Shown one piece after another: positions 1 to 8,527 of a stretch of 64,000 nt of DNA; positions within the stretch are counted from its first letter, which is position 1; every line of letters begins with the position of its first letter. The stretch is taken from assembly GCA_905215065.1 (NCBI GenBank), contig CAJMOF010000012.1:3699-67698 (forward strand), read 5' to 3'. Source of the stretch: an uncultured bacterium. GTDB taxonomy: Bacteria; Actinomycetota; Coriobacteriia; Coriobacteriales; Coriobacteriaceae. The notes under the pieces were generated by a model. The model did not search any database. It had not been told where the DNA came from and saw only the letters and a program-made list of their open reading frames with translations. The translations under genes and the position numbers were made by a program.

Positions 1-1
1 G

Positions 2-451
2 ATTGATCAAGGGGAAAAGCCCTTGTTTAGAACATTGAAAACTGCAGTTGATTTGATTATGAGCAACAGGATCGCCTTTGTCGGATGCGGGGCTGGCAGG
101 CGTTTTATTTCCGTGACTCCCGAAGGGGACGTATACCCCTGTCACAGGTTTGTCGGGATGATGCGATTCAAAATGGGCAACATCGTCACCGGAATTGACG
201 AAACTAGGTATATTGAAAACTGGAGTCAGGGTGTCGAAAAAAGAATTGACTGTACGGACTGTTGGGCTCGGTCTTTCTGTGGTGGGGGCTGTAGCTGGGA
301 GGCTGCAGACGAGCACGGCTACTTGCCCAAGAGTCTACACCCTGCATCATGTGAATATAGAAAGATGTGCTACGAGATGGCTTTTGACCTTATTTCCCGC
401 CACTCATCTTCGCAGGAGAAAAATCAACGAGAAGCTACTGTATCGGAATAA
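2..451 (+). CDS. Radical SAM/SPASM enzyme, C-terminal part (5' end outside window)
   Basis: The reading frame is open from base 2, so the gene starts upstream of the window and only about 149 C-terminal residues are visible. They form a complete SPASM domain: C-x12-G-x4-C (CGAG...YPC), then C-x2-C-x5-C-x3-C (CTDCWARSFCGGGC), then a further Cys in HPASC and one in KMC. SPASM domains bind auxiliary 4Fe-4S clusters in radical SAM enzymes that modify peptides or proteins, such as PqqE, QhpD, SCIFF maturases and PapB. The radical SAM core with CxxxCxxC is not in view. Two small Cys/Asp-rich peptide genes follow at 621 and 855, which makes a RiPP-maturase role likely. The exact chemistry is inferred from the peptides. 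Confidence 0.85.
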   Translation: MDQGEKPLFRTLKTAVDLIMSNRIAFVGCGAGRRFISVTPEGDVYPCHRFVGMMRFKMGNIVTGIDETRYIENWSQGVEKRIDCTDCWARSFCGGGCSWEAADEHGYLPKSLHPASCEYRKMCYEMAFDLISRHSSSQEKNQREATVSE

Positions 452-620
452 GCGGTTCAGCGCATTGCTGTCACCATTGTGGAGGTGTTCGTTCTTCTGA
501 TTACCGTCTGCGAAGCTTATTGCTACGTTCGCCGAAACCATTCTAGAAATATGGTGAACTAGACATCTTGGTTTGTTATACACAATATTGAGGTTTTTCT
601 GCACTCAAAGGGAGGTAGTC

Positions 621-824
621 GTGAAGCATATTCATCCGATTAATCCAGGAAGTGGCGACGAGGCAGGCGTGAAGCCGATGTCTTTTGACTGCCTCTTGGG
701 CATTACTGACATCTGTACTGTTTATGATAAAGCAGATGGCTGTGGTGCATACGATTACTGCGACTATGACATGGATGGCGGCAGCATCTGCGTTGTAGAT
801 CACTGTGGCATTGATCAAACGTAG
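621..824 (+). CDS. Putative RiPP precursor peptide A, Cys/Asp-rich
   Basis: A 67-residue peptide starting at GTG 621, 5 bases after a GGAGG ribosome site at 611-615. It begins MKHIHP, the same as the next peptide. Its core holds six Cys, at residues 24, 32, 41, 47, 57 and 62; five of them have an Asp three or four residues later (C32-D36, C41-D45, C47-D50, C57-D60, C62-D65). In ranthipeptides such as freyrasin, radical SAM enzymes join Cys to Asp in C-x3-D motifs, so this looks like a substrate of the SPASM enzyme just upstream. It is acidic, with no signal peptide and no hydrophobic segment. The family name is unknown to me and the crosslinks are inferred. Confidence 0.75.
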   Translation: MKHIHPINPGSGDEAGVKPMSFDCLLGITDICTVYDKADGCGAYDYCDYDMDGGSICVVDHCGIDQT

Positions 825-854
825 TCTCTAATTGGATTAAGGTGAGGAGCTGTT

Positions 855-1034
855 ATGAAGCATATCCATCCTGTTGGTTCAAATGAACATCCTCCCGTTG
901 AGCCTTGTTGTCTTGGAGTTGATATATGCAATTTTTACGACATCGCCGAGTGCCCTGTTGCGGATTGGTGCTATGTCGATAAAGAATCAAGCTGTGTTTT
1001 GCCAGCAGATTGGTGCGATCCAGTTGACGAGTAG
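855..1034 (+). CDS. Putative RiPP precursor peptide B, Cys/Asp-rich
   Basis: A 59-residue peptide from ATG 855, preceded by a GAGGAG-type ribosome site at 844-849. It shares MKHIHP with peptide A, and also a C-L-G-(I/V)...D-I-C-x2-Y-D-x-A block, so the two are paralogues. All seven Cys (18, 19, 25, 33, 39, 47, 54) are followed by Asp at +3 to +5, and four are exact C-x3-D (C19-D23, C25-D29, C33-D37, C54-D58). The gene is too short for most gene finders. It lies 30 bases after peptide A and is probably co-transcribed with it. A disulfide-rich or metal-binding peptide would be the alternative reading. Confidence 0.75.
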   Translation: MKHIHPVGSNEHPPVEPCCLGVDICNFYDIAECPVADWCYVDKESSCVLPADWCDPVDE

Positions 1035-1112
1035 TTTTGTGGCTAGGAACTATTTGGTCCAATTCAGAATAAGATGGGAACAAATACCAAAATCTCGTGT
1101 CTGGGAGGAGTT

Positions 1113-1220
1113 ATGCCATTATTGCAAGGTCTCGTTGGATTAGCCTTTATACTTGCGTTATATCTGGCACCTTTTTTAATTCTATTCTTCATTATCCGAC
1201 TCTTTCTTCGGAGAAAATAG
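1113..1220 (+). CDS. Small single-pass membrane peptide in the RiPP cluster
   Basis: A 35-residue peptide with a strong GGGAGGAG ribosome site at 1103-1110 just before its ATG. Residues 4-29 are almost entirely hydrophobic (a run of L, V, A, I and F), and the end is basic (RLFLRRK), so it should sit in the membrane with its C-terminus inside. It follows precursor B by 78 bases and precedes a hairpin terminator at 1285, so it is probably the last gene of the operon. Tiny membrane peptides of this kind may serve export, immunity or docking of a maturation complex. No family was recognised and the function is open. Confidence 0.6.
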   Translation: MPLLQGLVGLAFILALYLAPFLILFFIIRLFLRRK

Positions 1221-1284
1221 GAGTGTCACGCAAACATTAGCGTAGCTTTCTTCCAATATGAGCCGAGCATTGGCAAGTGGAATA

Positions 1285-1335
1285 AGAAGCCCGACCGTTC
1301 GCCACATGAAAGTGATCGGACGGGCTTCTCTATTT
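1285..1335 (+). terminator. Hairpin terminator after the RiPP peptide genes
   Basis: Arms AGAAGCCCGACCG (1285-1297) and CGGACGGGCTTCT (1317-1329) pair with one mismatch around a 19-base loop, followed by a T/A-rich tract (CTATTTAA). It closes the peptide operon and could also act on the other strand. Confidence 0.6.
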
Positions 1336-1920
1336 AACCCGGGCCGCCACCCATAGCGGCTTTCCAAGCGTATTCTCAGTGCAAAGCAATCGTCAGTTTA
1401 ATCCTATGCGCTGATACCGCATTTCATTTGTTCGGCTCGAATTCTACGGCCTGGCAACCCTCGCACTCTCCGGCAAATGGATTGAACGCGAAGGCAGAGA
1501 TGATGTGTGCGTGGACATCGAGGCTGCTGTAGGCAACATACTGGGACATGGACCCCCGCTGCGCGTGGTATGCGGCCCGGCATATTCATTGCCGTCCAAC
1601 CCCGTGTAGTTGCAGCAAATGGTGGAACCTCAATGCTCAGCTCATGTTGTCCGTGGGACACGAGAATCGTAAGTACACTTTGGTGCGATTCTCACGCTGA
1701 TACTGAGCCACCTGGAATAAGATACGTCGCGACAACACTTCGCTTCACCTCTGTCTCGACAAGATGACGTAGACTAAAGTTTCCTTTAGTAAGAGAACGA
1801 GAACTATATCTGAAAGCGTTGCGATGGCGTGAAGGCACCGAGTCCGAACCGCCTGAATGCTATGTGCATCTGCATCGCCTTTTTGTTATCTCTGCCAGTT
1901 GGGTAGCACTACACTTGTCA
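1336..1920. other. Gene-poor stretch with a coding-like fragment
   Basis: Between the peptide operon and the ABC exporter no intact gene is seen. On the minus strand, 1424-1549 encodes a 41-residue frame (MSQYVAYSS...CEGCQAVEFEPNK) whose composition looks like a genuine protein C-terminus. The same frame continues upstream to an in-frame TGA at 1586-1588 and beyond it. This suggests a gene remnant rather than a functional small gene. A weak long-loop hairpin ending CATCGCCTTTTT near 1883 may be a terminator on the plus strand. No family is recognised. Confidence 0.35.
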
Positions 1921-3573
1921 TCATTTACCCTGGTACATGCTGCCTAAATCCACTACCCCTTCTACCGCGCCGACCATCTCGTCATCGTGAGAGACAACGA
2001 TGATCAGCTGGCTTTGCTTGTTGCGCTTAACATAGGCCGCAAGCTCGGCGCGGCTTACAGCGTCTAACCCAGTCGTGGGCTCGTCGAGTACCAAAACTGA
2101 CGACTTGCGTGAAATCGCCGACCATAAGTACACTCGGCGCAGCTCACCGCCCGAAAGCGCGGAGCAACGTTTCCCGAGCAACTCCTTCACGCTGTTTTCC
2201 AGCGAAAGTAGGCCATCTACACCCCGGTGATAGGAAGAAAAGGGCGTGTCGAAATACTCTAACAGCTCTTTCACCGTTTCGTCCGGCGCGAAGCACGACT
2301 GTGGGCAGCACGATATCTCTCTCGCACGTATGTAATCCAAGTCGCATTCTTCGATTGGCACGCCGTTGTATTTTACTTTGCCTTTCGATGAGTATAGCCC
2401 GAGCATCAAGTAAAGAAGTGACGTCTTGCCTCTTCCGTTTTCCCCAACTATGCAATATGTACCAGGACCGGAAAACTTGAAAGAAAACCCGCCGAGGACC
2501 TCTCGGACAGATCCGTCTGGAAGGGCAACCGAGAATTCCAAATCAGATACCGAAATGTCATTTATTTCATCGAGTTTAGCTAAATCGGTCCGATTCCACC
2601 CCGATCTCTCCTTTTCTCTCGTCGCGATAGCCGTCCTATCCCATGATGCTTTGGCATCTTGATAGGATTTGAACAATGACATCATACTTTTCAAAGTCTT
2701 AAAGAGAACCGCGAAGTATGTACCGATGATAGTGTACTCGCCTATTGACATAGTTCCGTTAATGATTCGTACTCCGGAAACAACAAGTATCACCGCTTGA
2801 AACAACGCTGCGAAAAGACCATCGAGCGATGTCAGAGAATATGATAGCTTTCCGGAGCGCAAAACTTTGGGAAAATAGCTCTTAAACCCAGCGTCGAGCG
2901 CTTGTTCGCTCTTGCCGTACGAAGATGTCAGTTGAATGTTGAGAATCTGATTAAGCTGCGATGCAATTGCGGCGTAAAAGGCGCTGTCCGCCTCTTTCTT
3001 CTCATACGTGACCCTATACAAAAGTTTCCTCAACCCAGTAATTACACAGAAATACACGATGAGGAGAATGATGGAAAACACCGCGAGAGTTGAATCAATT
3101 GACCATATGATAAGCAATACGATGGGAATGGCTACAATGGACAGCGGCGCACTGATAAAATTCGCCAAAACGAAGGATGAGACCACGCTGGAGTCGGAAA
3201 TAATCCGTTGCGTTGTATAGGCTGGATCGATGGTCCGACTCACCAAGTAATCGTCTCTTTCAAAACGCAAGACGGCCTCCCTGAGAAGATCAAAGGAAAG
3301 TCTCGTGGTTATGCGAATGGAAAGTGTTCCTGCAAAATAAGTAAAGAGGGTGGAGAAAACTCCTATTGACGCAACCAGGAGCGCGAAGAGTACGGCGTCT
3401 CTTTCGCTGCGGTTACCGAGAAGAAAATCTAAGAATTTCCCGTTCACGTATGGCATGGCATAGGAGAGAGCGGTTCCAATCACCGTGATAGCAATGAAGA
3501 CGAAAGCCCCTTTTGCTCTGATGAACCTCGAGAGAACGCATCGAATCAAGGAAGGCCCCAATCTACCCGCCAC
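1921..3573 (-). CDS. ABC exporter, fused membrane and ATPase domains
   Basis: A 550-residue half-transporter with several hydrophobic membrane segments in residues 20-310, then a nucleotide-binding domain with Walker A (GENGRGKTS), signature LSGGE, Walker B (VLVLDEPTTGLD) and the switch His (VVSHDD). Exporters of this type work as dimers to move peptides, lipids or drugs out of the cell. No N-terminal C39 peptidase domain is present, so if it exports the cluster's product it does not itself cleave the leader. It is convergent with the peptide genes and not in their operon. The start is a GTG with only a weak ribosome site. The role in RiPP export is inferred from position. Confidence 0.85.
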   Translation of the reverse strand: MAGRLGPSLIRCVLSRFIRAKGAFVFIAITVIGTALSYAMPYVNGKFLDFLLGNRSERDAVLFALLVASIGVFSTLFTYFAGTLSIRITTRLSFDLLREAVLRFERDDYLVSRTIDPAYTTQRIISDSSVVSSFVLANFISAPLSIVAIPIVLLIIWSIDSTLAVFSIILLIVYFCVITGLRKLLYRVTYEKKEADSAFYAAIASQLNQILNIQLTSSYGKSEQALDAGFKSYFPKVLRSGKLSYSLTSLDGLFAALFQAVILVVSGVRIINGTMSIGEYTIIGTYFAVLFKTLKSMMSLFKSYQDAKASWDRTAIATREKERSGWNRTDLAKLDEINDISVSDLEFSVALPDGSVREVLGGFSFKFSGPGTYCIVGENGRGKTSLLYLMLGLYSSKGKVKYNGVPIEECDLDYIRAREISCCPQSCFAPDETVKELLEYFDTPFSSYHRGVDGLLSLENSVKELLGKRCSALSGGELRRVYLWSAISRKSSVLVLDEPTTGLDAVSRAELAAYVKRNKQSQLIIVVSHDDEMVGAVEGVVDLGSMYQGK

Positions 3574-3888
3574 AAAACATCAATCACTGATACCTTACAC
3601 CTCAACACAACAGGAGCGAAGATTTGCCAATGAGACTGCTTTAAGATTGCCTTGGGCCAATACGATCTCAAGCTCTTCCTACAAGAGAGTCGGAATCGGA
3701 CATCTCCTCCGACGAACCTGGCAATCGGGCGGTTGAAATATCTTTTTCAACCGCCCGATTGCCACAATAGATTTGAGCATCCGCCCACAAACGTCCGCGT
3801 TTTATACCCATCAAATCCTTTGCCTTTTGTCGTCTAGACTAGAAAAATCGCTCGAAATAACGCAACCGGCCTGCTCGCTTGAAGAAAC
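3574..3888. other. Intergenic stretch upstream of the ABC exporter
   Basis: No gene is supported here. The notable content is a perfect 19-bp inverted repeat at 3720-3763, listed separately. An 11-codon minus-strand frame near 3703 has a GGAGGAG sequence directly before its ATG, but it is too short to call. Confidence 0.5.
3720..3763. repeat. Perfect 19-bp inverted repeat upstream of the exporter
   Basis: Arms 3720-3738 and 3745-3763 are exact complements (GGCAATCGGGCGGTTGAAA in the left arm) with a 6-base loop. There is no T-run on either side. It lies about 150 bp upstream of the exporter start, so it may be an operator, an mRNA leader hairpin, or the terminator of the decayed methyltransferase gene just upstream. 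Confidence 0.7.
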
Positions 3889-4620
3889 CTAAGCCCGTAA
3901 CGTAGATGTGCAAACTTCCGAAACGCCTTGCGCGGCATAGTGCGTATAAACTTCGTCAACCGCCTCAGAAATATCTGAGTATCGCGCCGGGTCAAAAGCA
4001 TACGATGTCGCAGCTATACCCTGCACCCATTCGGAACGCGGATTAATTGAATAGCCACACAGCATCATCATACATGCATCTAGACCTGATTTCCCAAGTA
4101 TCCGACGTATTGATGAGAGCATCGCGGGTCGCCCCTGCACCATCGTCGTCACCCCTATTAGCAGTATTTACCGTTTTTCTCTAAATGCGTATCGCCACCC
4201 TTAAGAATACGAAGTGTTTTATCCAGACCCGATTGTCCTCCATCTCAAACGAAGGGATAAGGAATCTCATCCGGAATCGGCAGTAACGGAGGATTCACAA
4301 CGACAAGCGAAAAACATGAGTCATCTCTCAGAGGGGAGTAAAGGCTCCCCTCAAGCACCCTAGTTTCGTCATCCAAAGAGTTGATGGCAGTGTTTTTCTT
4401 ACAAAGGTCGACAACAAAAGGGTTGATTTCTACAGATGTTACATCCATGCCACAGTTGGTAAGTATCAGGCCCTGTATTCTGGGGCCAGAACACAAATCG
4501 AGAGCCTTCCGTGCGCTCTGCGGTGTAAGGCGCCAATCTCAGCAAATCTGTCCCACAATACTGCGCTGAAGAACAAGACGGAACCCCTGAGCCAAACTCC
4601 CCTATACCTTATTAAGGCTA
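3889..4620 (-). pseudogene. Decayed class I SAM-dependent methyltransferase
   Basis: The minus strand encodes clear methyltransferase pieces in more than one frame. Residues DLCSGPRIQGLIL and VTSVEINPFVVDLCKKN are the SAM-binding loop and acidic residue, and VVVNPPLLPIPDEIPYPFV is the NPP catalytic motif. A TGA at 4245-4247 then interrupts it, after which the frame continues DGGQSGLDKTLRILKGG before a further stop near 4159. A second piece from 4152 to 3889 resembles the C-terminal part. Upstream, a frame change is needed to join ...DLLRLAP to LTPQSARKALDLC around 4535. At least one nonsense and one or two frameshifts therefore separate the parts. It may have modified the neighbouring peptides before it decayed. 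Confidence 0.7.
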
Positions 4621-4793
4621 AGACAGGCAAGTTCACGCACCCGGCATATTCCAGAATAACATCCTATTGTTTTAGATGCTCTACAAGCATGAACAGCCGC
4701 GAATCGGAAAGATCTTCTAGTTTCGCCCCGACTGACCGCCAAGGGCCAAAATGGTCCCTCCATCCCCGGGCGACTGGCTCTGGCGCGCCAAGG

Positions 4794-4841
4794 AGTGTCC
4801 CAAAGTGCCGGCAGGAAAGGAACGTCCCTATCTGCCGGCTA
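4794..4841. repeat. Palindromic repeat copy A1, possible FHA-gene terminator
   Basis: Arms GCCGGCAG (4807-4814) and CTGCCGGC (4832-4839) enclose GGAACGTCCC. The segment matches 58342-58391 at most positions, so it is an interspersed repeat. It overlaps the stop codon of the FHA gene and may end its transcript. Confidence 0.6.
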
Positions 4842-5777
4842 GAGGGCACCGAAGAGGACGGCGTAGGTAGTGGATTCGCCGAGCTTGAGCTCGTCGCCGG
4901 GATTGAGCTGGGCGGAACGGCCGGGCTCGACCTGAATGCAGACGCGCGTGGCCCCGTTTACCACCACGGTTCCGTTGGTGGACGACAAGTCCTCGACGTG
5001 CCAGATATTTTGAGCATCGCACCAGATATGGGCATGGCGGGCCGAGACATCGTCGCCGACGTCGGTAATATCGCCCTCACCAGTGGCCAGCGCGCCAATC
5101 TCAACACCCTGCTCACTCGGCTGAATCCAGCGCGGGGCGCTCACGACAAAACTGTTTTGCACGCGCAGCAAGCCCAAGGGGTGCGCCGGGGCGGGTTCGC
5201 GTTCGCCCGCAGTCAGCGACATGCCAAGCGAACGCGGCGTGGATGTGCCTCCGCCACAGGTCGCGTGTGCGTAGTCGATGGCATAGTTCACCGAGGACCG
5301 CACATCCGCCGAACAACCGACGGCGACAAACAGCACCAGCACGGCCTCGGCGCGCTCGGCGGGCATGAGCTCCGCCGCTTGGGACAGGCGATCGAGCGCG
5401 TTGCGATAGAGATTTGTGTCCTGGTGACACTCTTCGAGCGCGCGTACCATCGGTTCACCTGCAGGGCCGCACACCATATTGATCACAGCCGTGGAGTCCA
5501 TGGGATTGCGCTGGCGCAGGGCCAGTTGCGACATAATACGCGCAGCCGAGGTACCGTATTCGGCAAAGTAGCGCTGCTGAAGCGTGCCGACCGGCGCGCG
5601 AACGATAAAGCGGGAAACCCAAGAGCGATCGGCGGCTCGGCTCTGCGGGCTGCGACCGTCTGCGAGCGGACGGGACGAAAGCACCAAGCCGCACAGCTCG
5701 ATATGGCTCAGATGCGCCGCGCGCTTAAAGATGTCAAACATGGCCCCGCATGGGGTGAGCTCAACTTGAGATGCCAT
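4839..5777 (-). CDS. FHA-domain protein, third gene of a kinase operon
   Basis: A 312-residue protein. Roughly residues 215-312 form a forkhead-associated domain, with the typical pattern SARHAHI...VEDLSSTNGTVVVNG; FHA domains bind phosphothreonine peptides. The first 200 residues are Ala-rich, without recognised motifs. The start is chosen at ATG 5777 because of AAGGAGG upstream. It lies 3 bases after the stop of a Ser/Thr kinase gene, so it is probably co-expressed with that kinase and read by it. Cytoplasmic location is inferred, as no membrane segment is visible. Confidence 0.85.
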   Translation of the reverse strand: MASQVELTPCGAMFDIFKRAAHLSHIELCGLVLSSRPLADGRSPQSRAADRSWVSRFIVRAPVGTLQQRYFAEYGTSAARIMSQLALRQRNPMDSTAVINMVCGPAGEPMVRALEECHQDTNLYRNALDRLSQAAELMPAERAEAVLVLFVAVGCSADVRSSVNYAIDYAHATCGGGTSTPRSLGMSLTAGEREPAPAHPLGLLRVQNSFVVSAPRWIQPSEQGVEIGALATGEGDITDVGDDVSARHAHIWCDAQNIWHVEDLSSTNGTVVVNGATRVCIQVEPGRSAQLNPGDELKLGESTTYAVLFGAL

Positions 5778-5780
5778 GAC

Positions 5781-7625
5781 CTAGGCCTCCTTGGTCGTAG
5801 AAATAGAACCGGACGATACTTCGACAGGTCCGCCAAAAGTACGGGCAGCCGCGGCTCCACCGGCAAGCGGAGTCGCCATCTGGGCTTTTGTACGTCGCGG
5901 TGCCGAAACGGGAAGTTCAAAGGCAAAGCCCATCGCAAGCAAAAACCACGTAAGCGTATAGGTTGCAACCAGAGCGGCAACAAGGCCGCCCATCACGGCG
6001 CGTTGGGAAAATACGCTACATGCAGCCACAACCAGCACCGGAACCTCGCAGGCAGAAAGCGCAAGCACACCCTGCAGGAAGCCCGAGCGCCGATTGCGCG
6101 CAAGTGCCCCCGCGACAACGCCGGCTATGCCTGGCAGCGCCAACGCCAGTGCGGCAATAATACCCGGTAGCGACCCAGACCACACGAGCGATCCCAAAGT
6201 CGCCGTCACGCGAGCGCCCGACGCCAGCAGCGCGGCCGAAACCACGACCACAGCCCAAACGACGCCACAGACGACCGTCGCGCCGACCATCAGCGCGCGA
6301 CGAACCGCGCGGCCAGACGCATCCATGGGGCACGGCGTGAGCGGCTCGCCGCGGAGCGAACGACCGACATTTTGCGCATAGTGGTCACAAAACGCCGAGA
6401 GTGCCGCCTCGACCGCCGCCGGCTCGGGACGATCTTTTTGATGGCTGGACAGACAGGCCATCACCACGTCGAACAGCTGGGCATCGACAAACGCCAGCGC
6501 ATCGCGTAGCTCCTCGGAATCCGGCTCAAGCCCCAGCTGCTGGGCCTGCTCGGCCGCAGCGAGCGCCACATCGGGCTCACGACGAAGCAGCTGAGTCAAA
6601 TCGCAACCGGGCGCATGGGCACCAATGGGATAGTCGGGCAGCGTGTCCATCTTGAGACGGTAGGGGCTGGCGATGTCGCGCGTCTTTTTGCGCGAACCCG
6701 AGGTGCCCGAAGTGCTCGGCGCGGCTTCGTATGGCGCGGCGCCGGCAATGAGCTCGTAAACCGTGCTTGCTGCGGCATAGACGTCGATCGCCGGCGACAT
6801 ACGCAAAGCACGCAGGTCGGGAATATCGTCGGTGAGCATCTCGGGCGGAGCGTAGGCCACCGTCGCGCGACGCAGCGTGGCATAGCGCTCCGTAAACGAC
6901 GCCTTGCCGCCGGTACCGGCCACGGCCAACGCAGGATCGAGCGCCAGCGACGAGCCAAAGTCGATCAGGCACAGGTCAAAGGCGCCCTCGGCAAGCTGCC
7001 GGTCAAGCGGTAAACGCGCCGTACGCACCATAATATTAGCGGGCGAGATATCGCGATGGACAAAGCCCTCCCCCACCAGGCTCATGCGGCAGAGCAGGTC
7101 GAACAGGTCGCGCCCCAAGCGCGCCGTCACAAGCGGCGATAGGCGGCCGGCATCGTCCACGGCAAAGCGCGAGCGCAAGCGGGCGAGCGTCTCGCCCTCG
7201 ACCCATTCCATGACAATTGCAGGCACACCGTCAACCTCGCCCCAGCCATAGAGGCGGGGAAAGCCCTTAAGGCCCGAAAGGGCGCGATGGCATTCATATT
7301 CCTCGCGAAATGCCGCTTTGAACTTGGCGACCAGCGCCTCATGGGCGGCATCGTCGTCAAACTCATCGCGCGTCGGCAAGATGAGCTGTTTGAGTGCTAC
7401 GGCCTCGCCTTGGGCGTTGACGGCACGCGTCACGCGGCCGATACCGCCACGGCGCATGGTGGCATCGTCGGCAAACAGTATCGTAAAACGACGCAGATAG
7501 GCAGGCAGTTCGTCCTGACCGAGCGCAATGGCCGGCTCAAACCCGTCGACACGCGCCAGGCGCAGGCCGACCATGGGATCGCGACCGAGCGATTGTGGTG
7601 TGGTGGATGCAAGATCGGTCATCAT
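5781..7625 (-). CDS. Membrane Ser/Thr protein kinase
   Basis: A 614-residue Hanks-type kinase. A G-rich loop (RRGGIGRVTRA) and lysine in VALKQL lie near residues 60-90, the catalytic loop is HRDISPANIMV and the metal-binding DFG occurs in LIDFGSS; the kinase fold runs to about residue 430. About four hydrophobic segments follow (residues 445-585), placing the kinase domain in the cytoplasm. The start ATG overlaps the stop of the upstream gene (ATGA), which points to translational coupling. It sits between an anchored protein gene and an FHA gene. Its substrates are not evident. Confidence 0.9.
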   Translation of the reverse strand: MMTDLASTTPQSLGRDPMVGLRLARVDGFEPAIALGQDELPAYLRRFTILFADDATMRRGGIGRVTRAVNAQGEAVALKQLILPTRDEFDDDAAHEALVAKFKAAFREEYECHRALSGLKGFPRLYGWGEVDGVPAIVMEWVEGETLARLRSRFAVDDAGRLSPLVTARLGRDLFDLLCRMSLVGEGFVHRDISPANIMVRTARLPLDRQLAEGAFDLCLIDFGSSLALDPALAVAGTGGKASFTERYATLRRATVAYAPPEMLTDDIPDLRALRMSPAIDVYAAASTVYELIAGAAPYEAAPSTSGTSGSRKKTRDIASPYRLKMDTLPDYPIGAHAPGCDLTQLLRREPDVALAAAEQAQQLGLEPDSEELRDALAFVDAQLFDVVMACLSSHQKDRPEPAAVEAALSAFCDHYAQNVGRSLRGEPLTPCPMDASGRAVRRALMVGATVVCGVVWAVVVVSAALLASGARVTATLGSLVWSGSLPGIIAALALALPGIAGVVAGALARNRRSGFLQGVLALSACEVPVLVVAACSVFSQRAVMGGLVAALVATYTLTWFLLAMGFAFELPVSAPRRTKAQMATPLAGGAAAARTFGGPVEVSSGSISTTKEA

Positions 7626-8527
7626 AGGGCAAGCGCCGCCACGTTATTGTTGAAGTTACCGAGCGCGACGTCATCATCGCCGTAATGGCCGACCCATTGA
7701 CATAGGTTGGTGTAACAGCCCCACAGATTGGCATACTGCTGATACCACTTTGACCGGGGCGAGAATGTCTGACGACCGAACTCGGCTCGAATGACAAACA
7801 TCTCCCCGACCAAGCTGTCGCACGGCCTGGGATCTCCCGTAGAGTTATAGGTCGAAACCACGTCATTGGCACGAGAAACATAGCCGTCGAGCATGTTGTA
7901 CTTGGTCACAAGCCAACTGTGAATGCTCTCTTCCTCAGCAGCGGAAAGGCCGCCGAAGTTTGTATCGTTGTCAGTGTTGCCGCCCGTCGAGCCGCCGTTT
8001 CCAGACCCTCCGGCAGAGGAACCCGACCCAGAGCCGCCGCCCGAACTCGACGAATCCGAGCCGGAGCCAGAAGTATCCGAGCTACCGGGCTTTCCGGACT
8101 GCTGGGCGTCCTGCTCCTTCTGCTGCTCGACCTTATTCACCGTTGCCGCCACGCTATTGTTGGACAATCGATCGATGATCTTGGTGTTGGTGAGCACGAT
8201 GGTTTTGCCATTGGCAAGCGTGACTTCGTTGTCCGGGGCCTCGGCGCCGTCCGCGTCGTCGGCGCCAAACACAATATGCGCGACCACACTTGCCCAAGCA
8301 TATCCAGTCGTGGTGCCCAGATCACTTTTGACCTCATGCCCCACGCGCGGTTCGCGTGCGGCATGTGCCTGCATCATGGACGGCACGGTCATGCCATAGG
8401 CAGAAACGCCAGCTATGACCAGCACCAGCGAGCAAGACAGCAGTGCGTACGCCCGCGGCGCCAAGCCCAGTCGGCGTCGCATGCGCACCGCGGCGCCGCG
8501 CTTTGTCTGAGTGCCACCGGGCCGCAT
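7622..8527 (-). CDS. Anchored extracytoplasmic protein of the kinase operon
   Basis: A 301-residue protein with start at ATG 8527, chosen for the GGAGGAGAA just upstream instead of a longer frame. An N-terminal hydrophobic stretch (about residues 26-45) acts as signal or anchor. A low-complexity Gly/Ser linker in the middle is followed by a C-terminal region of about 100 residues with several Cys (CDSL, WGCYTNLC). No family was recognised. As first gene of a three-gene operon with a kinase and an FHA protein, it could be an outside sensor or an envelope component under kinase control. Confidence 0.7.
   Translation of the reverse strand: MRPGGTQTKRGAAVRMRRRLGLAPRAYALLSCSLVLVIAGVSAYGMTVPSMMQAHAAREPRVGHEVKSDLGTTTGYAWASVVAHIVFGADDADGAEAPDNEVTLANGKTIVLTNTKIIDRLSNNSVAATVNKVEQQKEQDAQQSGKPGSSDTSGSGSDSSSSGGGSGSGSSAGGSGNGGSTGGNTDNDTNFGGLSAAEEESIHSWLVTKYNMLDGYVSRANDVVSTYNSTGDPRPCDSLVGEMFVIRAEFGRQTFSPRSKWYQQYANLWGCYTNLCQWVGHYGDDDVALGNFNNNVAALAL

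Noticed and set aside
2..1034. SCIFF (six Cys in forty-five) maturation system
   Set aside because: The peptides lack the SCIFF Cys pattern and conserved ending; the Cys-to-Asp spacing fits C-x3-D ranthipeptides better.
4689..6170. A 493-codon plus-strand frame over the FHA/kinase genes
   Set aside because: Arg/His-rich shadow; the opposite strand encodes clear FHA and kinase domains.
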